NCBI RefSeq assembly: GCF_025860405.1
Contig: NZ_CP063785.1
Coordinates: forward strand, 2,232,001-2,296,000
From: Tolypothrix sp. PCC 7712
GTDB taxonomy: Bacteria > Cyanobacteriota > Cyanobacteriia > Cyanobacteriales > Nostocaceae
Direction: 5' to 3'
Length of the DNA stretch: 64,000 nt
Shown: positions 56,160 to 64,000 of the stretch, in pieces
Layout of the letters: each line of letters starts with the position of its first letter
Position numbering within the stretch: the first letter of the stretch is position 1
Program-made: the position numbers and the translations under genes
Notes under the pieces: model-generated
Database searches by the model: none
What the model was told of the DNA's origin: nothing
What the model saw: the letters and a program-made list of their open reading frames with translations, nothing else

Positions 56160-56326
56160 AGAGGGGGAAAAGGGGAAAGGTTAAAGGTTAAAGGTTTTTC
56201 CCTTTCCGCCTCCGCTTTCTCAAAAGTTAAAGGATAAACGTTTTCCCCTTCCCCTCTTCCCCTTTCCCCCTTCCCCTTCTTACATGTTGATCTACCATAC
56301 GATCAGAGAATTTCAAGAGTGTATTT
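56160..56326. repeat. Polypurine/polypyrimidine repeat between amidase and next gene
   Basis: GGGGAAAAGGGGAAAGG and its complementary CCTTTCCCC-type tracts alternate over about 110 bp, much like those at 21471 and 54370. They could pair into long imperfect hairpins and may end transcription of the amidase operon. Confidence 0.45.
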
Positions 56327-56944
56327 ATGACTGCTGAAGTAACACCTACGGCTAAACCTGATTTGGCGATATTATTGCAAGCTGCGGCTGCTTATTGCGG
56401 TGAAGGTGGTAAACTTCCGACTGCTGCTTTGGTTGTGGATGCGTTGCTAGCAGCAGAAAAAGCAGCCAAGCAGGAAAGATTAATCTATAACTTTGAGTCG
56501 CTTGTGGGTAAATGGCGGCTTTGCTTTGCTACGGGTACTCGCAAGGTGAGACAGCGCGGGGGAATTGTTTTAGGTAAGGGTGTATATATGCCCAAATTTG
56601 CTGCAGCATATATTTCTTTTAGCCAAACTTCCGAAGCAGATTTAGGTAAAGGCGAAATAGAAAATCAGGTGCAAGTCGGCCCAGTATTATTGAAGTTGTC
56701 AGGGCCAGCCAAATATTTAGGTAAGAAAAATCTCTTAGCGTTTGACTTTACGCAAATGCAAATTAGCCTATTTAATTATGTTGTGTACAACGGACAAATT
56801 CGCTCTGGTAAAGTTGAGAATCAAGATTTTTACACCCAACCAATCGCAAAGCAAGCCTTTTTCGCCTTCTTCCTAGCTACAGAAGATTTTATCGCGGCTC
56901 GTGGTCGTGGCGGTGGATTGGCGCTGTGGATTAGAGAGAAATAA
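56327..56944 (+). CDS. Conserved hypothetical protein, possibly PAP/fibrillin-like
   Basis: A 205-residue protein without membrane segments. After a helical part (AILLQAAAAYCGEGGKLPTA) it has LVGKWRLCFATGTRKVRQRG, then strands with ENQVQVGPVLLKLSGPAKYL and LLAFDFTQMQISLFNYVVYN, and an Arg/Gly-rich end (FIAARGRGGGLALWIREK). The G-K-W-R-L..TG strand is like lipocalin-fold PAP/fibrillin proteins of thylakoids. This resemblance is by eye only. Confidence 0.6.
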   Translation: MTAEVTPTAKPDLAILLQAAAAYCGEGGKLPTAALVVDALLAAEKAAKQERLIYNFESLVGKWRLCFATGTRKVRQRGGIVLGKGVYMPKFAAAYISFSQTSEADLGKGEIENQVQVGPVLLKLSGPAKYLGKKNLLAFDFTQMQISLFNYVVYNGQIRSGKVENQDFYTQPIAKQAFFAFFLATEDFIAARGRGGGLALWIREK

Positions 56945-56984
56945 TACCAATTCATAATTACGAATTACGAATTGGTATAAATGT

Positions 56985-58013
56985 TTAGCTTACCAAGACC
57001 TTATTATGTCCGGGTTGGGGTTGGGGACAGATTTCGTAGGGGCAGTCTCTTCCCTGTTCAAAGTCAGTAATATTTGATAGAGTTGTCTCCGCGATATTAT
57101 GTAGGGCTTCTTCTGTAAAGAAGGCTTGATGTCCGGTGATTAAGACGTTGGGGAATGTTGTCAGGCGTTGAAAGGTGTCGTCTTGAATGATTTCCCCTGA
57201 CAAATCTTCAAAGAATAATTCTGATTCTTGCTCGTATACATCAACACCAAGATAACCAATTTGACCGGATTTTAAGCCTTCAATCACGGCTTGGGTATCG
57301 ATAAGGGAACCTCGGCTGGTGTTAATTAACATCACACCTGGTTTCATTTGCGCGATCGCATTTTCATTGATTAGGTGATGAGTTTCTGGAGTTAGGGGAC
57401 AATGTAGGGAGATGATGTCAGATTTAGCGAATAGTTCTGGTAATTCTACATATTTACCACCCATTGCTTCTATTCCAGGGTTTTGATAGACATCATAGGC
57501 AAGGATGTTACAGCCAAAACCTCTCATAATTTGCCCTAAAATTAAACCGATTTTGCCTGTTCCAACAATCCCGACTGTGCGTCCATGCAGATTGAATCCT
57601 AGCAAGCGATTGAGGGAGAAATTACCATCTCGAACTCGGTTATAGGCGTGATGAATTTTGCGATTGAGGCTTAAAATCAAGCCTACGGCGTGTTCTGCGA
57701 CACCATAGGGCGAGTAAGCTGGAACACGTGATACTCGAATTCCTAATTCTGCTGCTGCATTGAGATCTACGTTGTTAAATCCGGCACAACGGAGAGAAAC
57801 CAGGCGAGTTCCGTTTGCGGCGAGAATTTTTAAAGTGGAAGCGTCAACCTGGTCATGGACAAAGGGACAAACGGCTGGAAAGCCAGCTGCTAAAATGGCG
57901 GTGTCTCTATCTAAACGTGGTTCAAAGAATACCAATTCGTGCTGTTTAGAAGAATTTGCAGCTTCCAAAAACTGCCGGTCGTAGGCTTTAGTACTGAAGA
58001 CTGCTACTTTCAT
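56985..58013 (-). CDS. D-lactate dehydrogenase-type 2-hydroxyacid dehydrogenase
   Basis: A 342-residue NAD-dependent enzyme. The dinucleotide-binding motif is GRTVGIVGTGKIGLILGQIM; catalytic residues are in SLRCAGFNNVDLNAA (Arg region), INTSRGSLIDTQAVIEGLKS (Arg), and LITGHQAFFTEEALHNIAET (His). The block YSPYGVAEHAVGLILSLNRK is typical of the fermentative D-LDH group. It would reduce pyruvate in the dark. The ATG at 58013 (MKVAVFSTKAYDRQF) is chosen over the open frame upstream, which is 26 codons of unlikely sequence. Confidence 0.9.
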   Translation of the reverse strand: MKVAVFSTKAYDRQFLEAANSSKQHELVFFEPRLDRDTAILAAGFPAVCPFVHDQVDASTLKILAANGTRLVSLRCAGFNNVDLNAAAELGIRVSRVPAYSPYGVAEHAVGLILSLNRKIHHAYNRVRDGNFSLNRLLGFNLHGRTVGIVGTGKIGLILGQIMRGFGCNILAYDVYQNPGIEAMGGKYVELPELFAKSDIISLHCPLTPETHHLINENAIAQMKPGVMLINTSRGSLIDTQAVIEGLKSGQIGYLGVDVYEQESELFFEDLSGEIIQDDTFQRLTTFPNVLITGHQAFFTEEALHNIAETTLSNITDFEQGRDCPYEICPQPQPGHNKVLVS

Positions 58014-58550
58014 GCAAAACCTTAAGTTTGATGCTGCATAGTTTCCGACTACATAATAGCTTGACTTGGGGACGTGCGATCGCTCTTGCAATGGTTGTCA
58101 GTCCTGGGTCTGAAGCTGTGTGTCAGCTATGGTGGAATTACAGCAAAACTTTAGAATTGGGGAATGGGGAATGGGGAATGGGGAACTCGGGGCCCCCTCT
58201 GGGGATAAGGGGTAATGGGGAATGGGTAATGGGTAATGGGGATTGGGTGAGGGTTTTAAATATTTGTAGTGGTTACTGGATTTATTTTACTCAGTACTTA
58301 GCACTCGCAACTCAGCACTTTCTTGAGATAAATAGGCGGATGGGCCTTGCCATCGGTATCCGCCTCAGATAAACAACAATACTATGAACTTAGTCTATGA
58401 TTACAGCTAATGCAGCCATTTTGCTAGGGATAAATTGCAAGATAATCATTGATTTAATGTAAAAACTGTATTCCATTGTGGCGATCGCATCTATCTTTGT
58501 GATGAAAGTAACACTTTTTAGGGACTACGAGGCTGTCTGCTTCGCCATTA
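58014..58550. other. 537-bp intergenic region with heptamer repeats
   Basis: It holds a short GGGGAAT run (58158-58182), GGGGCCCCCTCTGGGG (58190-58206) and further GGGTAATG-type units to 58245. No gene is visible. A 114-codon frame at 58028 crosses the repeats and starts inside the D-LDH leader; it is not counted. Confidence 0.45.
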
Positions 58551-58766
58551 TTAATCTTGATGTAGCTGGTTGAGCAGATGTGTGCTTTTTTGCTCCCACC
58601 ATTGATCATTAACTTCTATTACTTCTCCGCTTTCAAGTCCGGCAATTAAATCTTCTTCTATCTTTTCTTGCATTTTGCGTTTTTGGCGTTGGTTGATTAA
58701 TTCTTTTAAGCATTCGCTGATTGAAGCTTTTGAAAAAAGAATGCGACAGATGGACAGTAGGGGCAC
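58551..58766 (-). pseudogene. Antitoxin-like protein, 5' end replaced by a dispersed repeat
   Basis: From SKASISECLKELINQRQKRK to ...LESGEVIEVNDQWWEQKSTH the sequence looks like a small antitoxin of the ParD/CopG-like type. The part upstream of SKAS is read from a repeat (TTTGAAAAAAGAATGCGACA at about 58729) that occurs four more times in the window, so the original start seems to be lost. No toxin gene is adjacent. The nearest in-frame start, ATG at 58766, lies inside the repeat. Confidence 0.5.
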
Positions 58767-58891
58767 GGCATCTACAATCTTTTGGTATATGTAATTATCT
58801 TACTGGTGCCGTGCCCTTACAAAGAATTGCTCTCACCCCAAGATAATAAAAAGCCTGCATTAGCAAGCCTGAGTTCCTTTAGCCAAGAGTT

Positions 58892-59026
58892 TCAGAAGCG
58901 ATCGCGATCGCGTCCAGCTACCATTTCGCGTTCATGTTCGCGTATTTCCGCAGCGCTGGGGGTTTTGAAGCCAAAATACGCAGCAATTAAGGCGGTGATT
59001 GCATGAAGCCAGACGTAGAAAGTCTC
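58892..59026 (-). pseudogene. Gene remnant: 44-codon tail of a small membrane protein
   Basis: An open frame of 44 codons plus stop without any start codon: FYVWLHAITALIAAYFGFKT (one helix) and then PSAAEIREHEREMVAGRDRD. A TAG closes it upstream. It reads like the C-terminal half of a small membrane protein; the parent is unknown. Confidence 0.4.
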
Positions 59027-59082
59027 CTACATACTTGGCGATCGCACTTTTGTTGAAGAGAAAATGCGATCGCTTCTATAAT

Positions 59083-59418
59083 CTATTCTTCACCCCAAGC
59101 GCTCAAAAATTCTACTTGATTTTGCATCTCCTCTGCTGACCGAAAATTAATGACGCGCAAGCCCCTAGATTCATCTATGGGGATAAGCGTCTAGGCGATT
59201 TTAATCGCCGCCCAACATGGTACGATTAGCATAGCTACATAAAAGAAAAGTAGCTCACCTACGTACTGCGAAAGCTCGGTTATTTGGACATCGGTAACCT
59301 GGTTAGTAGAGAGGATCGGGGTATTAAACATAAAAGTATCTGGGTTAATTCCCAGTAGTCGGGACGATGGCGTTCCCCACAGAGAAATCTGTGTAGCCCG
59401 TAGAATCTGCTCTACCAA
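59083..59418 (-). pseudogene. Degraded reading frame with an internal TAG
   Basis: A 75-codon frame (59191-59418, TTG start at best) ends at TAG and continues in the same phase for 35 codons to a second stop at 59083. The first part ends in a membrane helix (LFFYVAMLIVPCWAAIKIA), the second reads PIDESRGLRVINFRSAEEMQ. Both look protein-like. Just past the internal stop is a hairpin-like CCCCTAGAT..ATCTATGGGG. This is likely a decayed gene; no family was recognised. Confidence 0.35.
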
Positions 59419-59542
59419 GGGCAGTGGAAACGTGGAAACCCTGCTTGTGGAAACATTTTTCGACCATGAGTATCAGGGAAGAATCCCCCAGCTTTTCATG
59501 AAAACGAGCGATAGCGTTGTTTTCATAGCTGTGGGGAGTACG

Positions 59543-59854
59543 TCAATTGGCTGCAATTATTTTCAATAGGCGGCGCATTTGCTCACCTACAGAGTAACCT
59601 TGCTGTGCCAAGATAATACCAGCGTGAGATTGTTCGCTTTCTAATACAATTGTGTGCAACCGATAAAAGTCTCGCAGATTAAAACTGTAAATGACTCGTT
59701 GATTTTTTAAAGCCCAATTCAGTTGCTTTTCATCACTACAAGATATCATTCCTGCTTCTGCGACAGTAACCACATCTACACCACGAGCACGCAAAGCTTG
59801 CAACAGTCTGTTACTTTCTGCATCTTCATCTAAATATAAACGAATTAAACTCAT
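59543..59854 (-). CDS. DUF5615 PIN-like toxin
   Basis: A 103-residue protein with the PIN-like pattern: IRLYLDEDAESNRLLQALRA (acidic LDED), VVTVAEAGMISCSDEKQLNW (Ser-Asp-Glu), and VIYSFNLRDFYRLHT (the usual N-x-R/D-F). It resembles the DUF5615 nuclease-like proteins that are paired with DUF433 antitoxins. Its start overlaps the end of the DUF433 gene by 4 bp. Confidence 0.87.
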   Translation of the reverse strand: MSLIRLYLDEDAESNRLLQALRARGVDVVTVAEAGMISCSDEKQLNWALKNQRVIYSFNLRDFYRLHTIVLESEQSHAGIILAQQGYSVGEQMRRLLKIIAAN

Positions 59855-60147
59855 TGTTGATGCTGTTTACTGTAGTGGAGTGCTGCTAATTCCTCATAGG
59901 CTGCTTGTTCTTCGGCTAAATCTGTATCAATTTCTGCTTGGTTAGCGTGATAATAAGTTAGTGCTGCATAAATTTGTACGAGTGTTAAGTGAGGTTTATC
60001 CGCAGCAATTTCTTCGGCGCTATAACCTTGCTTGTACAAAGCTGCTATTCGGCCTACAGATGTGCCTGTTCCGGCAATTATGGGACGACCGCTATGCAAT
60101 TTAGGGTCTCTTGTAATTAGCGTACCGATATCAATGCTAGCTACCAA
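59851..60147 (-). CDS. DUF433 antitoxin-like protein
   Basis: A 98-residue protein: LITRDPKLHSGRPIIAGTGT, then VGRIAALYKQGYSAEEIAAD and LTLVQIYAALTYYHANQAEI, the DUF433 helix-turn-helix pattern, with a charged tail. The start is a TTG at 60147: AGGAG is 7 bases upstream and no ATG or GTG is suitable. It is the first gene of the pair with DUF5615. Confidence 0.88.
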   Translation of the reverse strand: MVASIDIGTLITRDPKLHSGRPIIAGTGTSVGRIAALYKQGYSAEEIAADKPHLTLVQIYAALTYYHANQAEIDTDLAEEQAAYEELAALHYSKQHQQ

Positions 60148-60259
60148 ATGTTTTCTCCTACGATATTTTTCCTGATATAACTTAGGTTAACATTGCGATC
60201 GCACTTGACATTCAAGACAGTCGCTACGTAACTAAGTATCTCAGCATTTTAATTACGAA

Positions 60260-62875
60260 TTACGAATTACGAACTACGAATTGAATTATTCTCTTAGCCA
60301 ATCGCCACAGCAGGTAAAACGGGAAAATTACTATAGCTAAAAGAATTTGCAAAACCTGACGTAATCGACGTTTCCAAATGCCAACGAGAGTTAACTGACG
60401 TTGCAGAATTGTGAGATTTTCTCGAATTGTGACCGTAGTGGGATGATTAACACCTAACACCCGTTGACACATCGCCAAGGCTTGAACATACAGGGGTTCG
60501 GCTTCGCTGTACTTCCCATGCTTATCGTAGAGAAGAGCTAAATTGTTCAAGCTAGTGGCGATATCGGGATGGTCGCCTGCAAACAGGCGTTTTCTCATCG
60601 CTAGAGCTTGAATGTGGAGAGGTTCGGCTTCGCTGTATTTTTGTTGGCTTTTGTAGAGACTAGCTAAATTGTCCAAGCTTGTGGCGACATCGGGATGGTC
60701 GCCTGCAAACAGGCGCTTTCTCATCGCCAAGGCTTGAATGTAGAGAGGTTCGGCTTCGCTGTACTTCCGTTGGATGAGGTAGAGTCCTGCTAAATTGTTC
60801 AAGCTAGTAGCCACATTGGGATGGTCGCTTGCAAATAGACGCTTTCTCATTGCCAAAGCATCAATGAAAAGGGGTTCGGCTTCGCTGTACCTTCCTTGGC
60901 TACGGTAGAGACTAGCTAAATTGTTCAAGCTAAAAGCCACATTGGGATGGTCGCTTGCGAAAAGGCGCTTTGTGATCGCCAAGGCTTGAATGTGGAGGGT
61001 TTCGGCTTCGCTGTACCTCCCTTGGCTTTTGTAGAGACTAGCTAAATTGTTCAAGCTTGTGGCAACATCGGGATGGTCGCCTGCAAATAGGCGCTTTCTC
61101 ATTGCCAAGCACTCAATAAAGAGAAGTTCGGCTTTGCTGTACCTCCCTTGGCTAAGGTAAAGATTAGCTAAATTGTTTAAGCTAAAAGCCACATTGGGAT
61201 GGTCGCCTGCAAACAAGCGCTTATACATTGCCAAGGAATCAATGAAGAGGGTTTCGGCTTTGCTGTACCTCCCTTGCCTAAGGTAGAGTACTGCTAAATT
61301 GTTCAAGCTAAAAGCCACATCGGGATGGTCACCTGCAAATAAAACTTGGCAAACGTTGACGCATTCTTCATACCAAGGTTCTGCTAATTGATATAATCCT
61401 TGTCCTGCGTAAAATCTTCCCACTCCCACAAAGGCCCAAAGTACTTTATCTTGAGGAACTGATGCTGGGTAATTTATCTGATTTTCTGTTACTTGCTTAA
61501 CTTCCGCAATTAACCTTTGTCCCAGGTCTTCGAGATGGGGAACTACATCTTTGATAAGTTCGATATCCTCAGAAGTGGGCGATTGGGGAACAGTTTGAGC
61601 AACTGCTATCATCGCATTAGCAAAGGTTTTTTCTAAAACTGATTTCATTTCGCCAGCACCGGCTAACTGTTCTTGCAAGAACCAGCGCACTAAGGCATGA
61701 ATTTTATAATATCCGTCGCTGTCTTCTACTTGTTGCAACAAGTTGCGCTCGTAGAGTTGCTTTTTAGCTGTGTTTAATTCTTCTTCATTCCACCCCAGCA
61801 AAGCAGCGTTTTCACTTCCCTCCTCACTGGCGTTTAGGGTTTCGGGGTGGGGTGCTGTTATTTCTGTTTGCTCAATGTTTTGACTGTTTATTGCTACCCA
61901 AATTACTACATCCCAGAGAATTAATTGGGGAGCAAATAAACTCAAAAATCTGCCTAATTGTTGCGCTAGGGGGTCAAGTTCTGCCCATGTTAAGGCGAAG
62001 GCGGCTTTAACTCCTAGTTGAGTTGCGGTGAGAGTTTCGCGGTTTTGTAAGGCGGCTTCGGCTAATTTGCGTTCTTGCAACCACTTCAACATCATATCTA
62101 AAGCTAGATCCGGGTCACGGACTAAATAACCTCCTACTAACTCGATACCTAAGGGTAAATATTCTAAGCATTCACAAATTGCTGTGGCTGCAGTTGGTTG
62201 GTTTTCTACGCGTCTGTCTCTGTTTCCCAACAATCCTTTTAACAGTTCTACAGCTTTCCCTGGTTCTTTTTGGGGCGAGAGAACATCTAAGGGAATGGCT
62301 TGAATAAAGTTAGGGTCTAAAATTCGCAGGCGAGTAGTTACAAGAACGCAGAAGCGGTGGTCTTGGGGAACGACTTCGCGGAGGTTGGCTAGGTTAGTGA
62401 CATCATCAAAGATGATTAAAATGGGTAAATTAGATTGGGGATATTGCGCCCAGCACCAAGCGACTTGTTCTTTGAGGCTTAACAGTCTTCCGCCTTGTTC
62501 TTGGGGAATCTCGAAGCCGAATTTCACAAAAAATTCCAAGACTGTGGCGGCGAGGTTGGTTTCTCGGTCGTTGAACCAGGCGATTCCACTATAATCTTGT
62601 TGATAGCGTCTGGCGTATTGGGTGGCTAATTCTGTTTTCCCTACCCCTCCCATGCCGGCGATAGCTACATAATCTCCGCGCTGCAATTGTTGATGGAGCA
62701 TGGTGAGTTCGGTTTCTCGCCCGACAAAATGCACAGAACCGCGATAGGGGATATGATATTTGATGAGGTTGAGCTGTTTTTGACTTTCAATGATTTGAGT
62801 ACCGATGTTTACCTGAGCGCCAGGAGCAGCAAAAACACCGATTTTCTCAGCAAACTTCCCAGATTCTTCAGGCAT
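60260..62875 (-). CDS. NB-ARC (STAND) ATPase with TPR/kinesin-light-chain-like repeats
   Basis: An 871-residue protein. A short N-terminal motif KFAEKIGVFAAPGAQVNIG (7-25) leads to the NB-ARC domain: Walker A GMGGVGKTELA with Lys80, Walker B LPILIIFDDVTN near residue 150, the VLVTTRLR sensor and ECLEYLPLGIELVGG. A winged-helix region (about 400-450) is followed by seven 42-residue TPR units (LFAGDHPDVATSLNNLASLY type) from about 500 to 800 and a hydrophobic C-terminal segment (ILLAIVIFPFYLLWRLAKRI) that may be a membrane anchor. Such STAND proteins act as regulated switches, and some work in phage defence. It lacks an obvious effector domain at the N-terminus. Confidence 0.9.
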   Translation of the reverse strand: MPEESGKFAEKIGVFAAPGAQVNIGTQIIESQKQLNLIKYHIPYRGSVHFVGRETELTMLHQQLQRGDYVAIAGMGGVGKTELATQYARRYQQDYSGIAWFNDRETNLAATVLEFFVKFGFEIPQEQGGRLLSLKEQVAWCWAQYPQSNLPILIIFDDVTNLANLREVVPQDHRFCVLVTTRLRILDPNFIQAIPLDVLSPQKEPGKAVELLKGLLGNRDRRVENQPTAATAICECLEYLPLGIELVGGYLVRDPDLALDMMLKWLQERKLAEAALQNRETLTATQLGVKAAFALTWAELDPLAQQLGRFLSLFAPQLILWDVVIWVAINSQNIEQTEITAPHPETLNASEEGSENAALLGWNEEELNTAKKQLYERNLLQQVEDSDGYYKIHALVRWFLQEQLAGAGEMKSVLEKTFANAMIAVAQTVPQSPTSEDIELIKDVVPHLEDLGQRLIAEVKQVTENQINYPASVPQDKVLWAFVGVGRFYAGQGLYQLAEPWYEECVNVCQVLFAGDHPDVAFSLNNLAVLYLRQGRYSKAETLFIDSLAMYKRLFAGDHPNVAFSLNNLANLYLSQGRYSKAELLFIECLAMRKRLFAGDHPDVATSLNNLASLYKSQGRYSEAETLHIQALAITKRLFASDHPNVAFSLNNLASLYRSQGRYSEAEPLFIDALAMRKRLFASDHPNVATSLNNLAGLYLIQRKYSEAEPLYIQALAMRKRLFAGDHPDVATSLDNLASLYKSQQKYSEAEPLHIQALAMRKRLFAGDHPDIATSLNNLALLYDKHGKYSEAEPLYVQALAMCQRVLGVNHPTTVTIRENLTILQRQLTLVGIWKRRLRQVLQILLAIVIFPFYLLWRLAKRIIQFVVRNS

Positions 62876-62890
62876 ACATAGTTAAATTAA

Positions 62891-63093
62891 CTGCGATCGC
62901 GGTGCTGTGAATACAAATGTAGGGTGTGTTGTCGCGCAGCGCAACGCACCATCAACGATTAGAAATATTTGACTATAGTTTTATGGAATTGGGCAGAGTC
63001 TATCCGCGCAGCGCAACGCACCATCAACGAATTAAAAATGCATGAGTTAAGTGTCATTGGCGGTGTGTTAGGCTTCGCCGTAACACACCCTAC
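62891..63093. repeat. 203-bp direct repeat, copy 1
   Basis: CTGCGATCGCGGTGCTGTGA to ...CGTAACACACCCTAC. It matches 63233-63435 at all but about four positions. Inside are three GCGCAGCGCAACGCACCATC-like units. It lies just upstream of the NB-ARC gene. Confidence 0.92.
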
Positions 63094-63128
63094 TGGACTG
63101 ACATAGCTAAAATGTTGCAATAATTTTT

Positions 63129-63183
63129 CTTGTGGGGTGGACATCTTGTCCGCCTAGGACGGGCAAGATGCCCATCCCACAAG
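63129..63183. repeat. GC-rich hairpin related to the MITE centre
   Basis: CTTGTGGGGTGGACATCTTG then TCCGCCTAGGACGGGCAAGATGCC and CATCCCACAAG form an inverted repeat. The arm sequence is the same as the inner arms of the 123-bp MITE, but the GGGACTTCC ends are absent. It lies between the two copies of the 203-bp repeat. Confidence 0.75.
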
Positions 63184-63232
63184 AGTTTGAATAATGCACT
63201 ATTTTAGTCTAGACACGCCACTACTAGCGTGG

Positions 63233-63435
63233 CTGCGATCGCGGTGCTGTGAATACAAATGTAGGGTGTGTTGTCGCGCAGCGCAACGCACCATCAACGA
63301 TTAGAAATATTTGACTATAGTTTTATGGAATTGGGCAGAGTCTATCCGCGCAGCGCAACGCACTATCAATGAATTAAAAATGCATGAGTTAAATGTCATT
63401 GGCGGTGCGTTAGGCTTCGCCGTAACACACCCTAC
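63233..63435. repeat. 203-bp direct repeat, copy 2
   Basis: The second copy of the repeat at 62891-63093, in the same direction and 139 bp further on. It ends 11 bp before the stop codon of the 132-residue gene. Confidence 0.92.
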
Positions 63436-63446
63436 GATTCAATGCT

Positions 63447-63845
63447 TTAAAAGGATTGGTTTTGAATATTGCCGGTTCCACCTGGCATAACTACCTGACC
63501 AATTTTATCAGCCAATTTTGTCAGGTTAGGCGTAGCCATAATTTCGGCAAACTTAGGATTGGTTTCGGCTTTAGCGGCTGTTGCTAGTTCTTGTGCAGCT
63601 TGCGCCAGTTCAGGATTAGCCTGAGTTGCCGATTCTACTTCTAGTACAGCTTTGCCATAATCGAGTGGTTGGTCTGGTGCTTTCTCAATTGCAACTACAG
63701 TTTGGGGAGAGTGTTTTCTCAGCTTGACGATAAACTCACCCGTCTTATCCCAGACAGCTTGTCCAACATTTTCGCCTGTTTTTTCTAAAGCTTTTGTGGC
63801 AATTGTCGCGCCAATTGCGATCGCAGCAGTAGTTAAGGGTTCCAT
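63447..63845 (-). CDS. Small protein of the kind found N-terminal to cyanobacterial STAND ATPases
   Basis: A 132-residue protein: MEPLTTAAIAIGATIATKAL (apolar helix), then EKTGENVGQAVWDKTGEFIV, HSPQTVVAIEKAPDQPLDYG and an Ala/Glu-rich helix. Its end, LTKLADKIGQVVMPGGTGNI, parallels the first residues of the NB-ARC protein (KFAEKIGVFAAPGAQVNI). I know this domain from cyanobacterial proteins where it is directly fused to NB-ARC or TPR parts. Here it is a separate gene in the same direction, 571 bp upstream of the ATPase. Function unknown; it may be a membrane-touching or signalling module. Confidence 0.68.
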   Translation of the reverse strand: MEPLTTAAIAIGATIATKALEKTGENVGQAVWDKTGEFIVKLRKHSPQTVVAIEKAPDQPLDYGKAVLEVESATQANPELAQAAQELATAAKAETNPKFAEIMATPNLTKLADKIGQVVMPGGTGNIQNQSF

Positions 63846-64000
63846 TTGCTACTTTCTCTCGATGTCAGCTATTTATTTATTAACACATGGCTTTTGCGGG
63901 ATTTTCCGTAATTTAGCTGAACAATCTTTATATTGCAGGTTGTTCAGGGTTTCGCATTGCTAAACTCCTACGAAAATTTGCTTTGTGGTCACCAACGTGA
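63846..64000. other. Right end of window, no gene seen
   Basis: The last 155 bp carry no credible frame or hairpin. They should include the promoter of the 132-residue gene. Confidence 0.4.

Noticed and set aside
58028..58372. 114-codon plus-strand frame
   Set aside because: It begins antisense to the D-LDH leader and runs through heptamer repeats.
58782..59006. 74-codon plus-strand frame
   Set aside because: It is antisense to a more protein-like remnant on the minus strand and has no support of its own.

Overview
The window looks like chromosome from a filamentous, probably heterocyst-forming cyanobacterium (Nostoc/Calothrix/Tolypothrix type). The signs are dense HIP1 octamers (GCGATCGC), heptanucleotide satellites (GGGGAAT, AAATGAC), a high-light-inducible protein gene, an XisH/XisI pair, the cyanobacterial form of the mrp antiporter operon, and an N-acylglucosamine 2-epimerase very like the characterised Anabaena enzyme. 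No tRNA, rRNA, CRISPR array or prophage module was found. Gene names rest on motif recognition; no search was run.

Layout. 1-13 kb is mostly housekeeping: a PEP synthase cut by the left edge, MgtC, RecF, a Ca2+-type P-type ATPase, a transglutaminase-core protein, a RecB-type nuclease, phosphohexomutase and a LapA-like protein. 13.3-19.1 kb is an accessory islet: two BrnT toxin/antitoxin pairs, an orphan BrnA-like antitoxin, and a 324-codon gene split by an intact 1,672-bp insertion sequence with a perfect 6-bp target duplication. 19.4-35.4 kb returns to core metabolism (acs, aroA, redoxin, hli, thyX, dcd, adk, rph, pgl). thyX carries a 453-residue intein with an HNH homing endonuclease. 35.5-41.7 kb has an OFA-type MFS transporter, an M50-like membrane protease followed by small genes, a zinc-ribbon/L7-L12-like fusion, xisHI, and a kinase-like/DOMON pair.

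42.2-46.5 kb is the seven-gene mrp (mnh) Na+/H+ antiporter operon in the order C-D-E-F-G-A'-B. Around it lies a field of small mobile repeats (41.7-52.7 kb): a 123-bp MITE with TTA target duplications, a 139-bp relative that ends 6 bp before the mnhC start codon, and a ~232-bp palindromic repeat in three copies. In the same zone are a two-gene Hsp70-like/membrane-protein cassette, a terminator, a 42-bp tandem repeat tract and an AbiEii-like nucleotidyltransferase. 52.7-58 kb carries the 2-epimerase, an AtzG/AtzE-like amidohydrolase pair, a conserved protein and a D-lactate dehydrogenase. 58.5-59.5 kb is a tract of gene remnants. 59.5-64 kb holds a DUF433/DUF5615 toxin-antitoxin-like pair, an NB-ARC/TPR STAND ATPase and a small protein of the kind that often forms its N-terminal domain, separated by a 203-bp direct duplication.

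Least described items: the Hsp70-like/membrane pair, the IS-split Gly/Ala-rich gene and its 163-residue partner, the zinc-ribbon/L7-L12-like fusion, and the MITE that appears to supply the mnhC ribosome-binding site.
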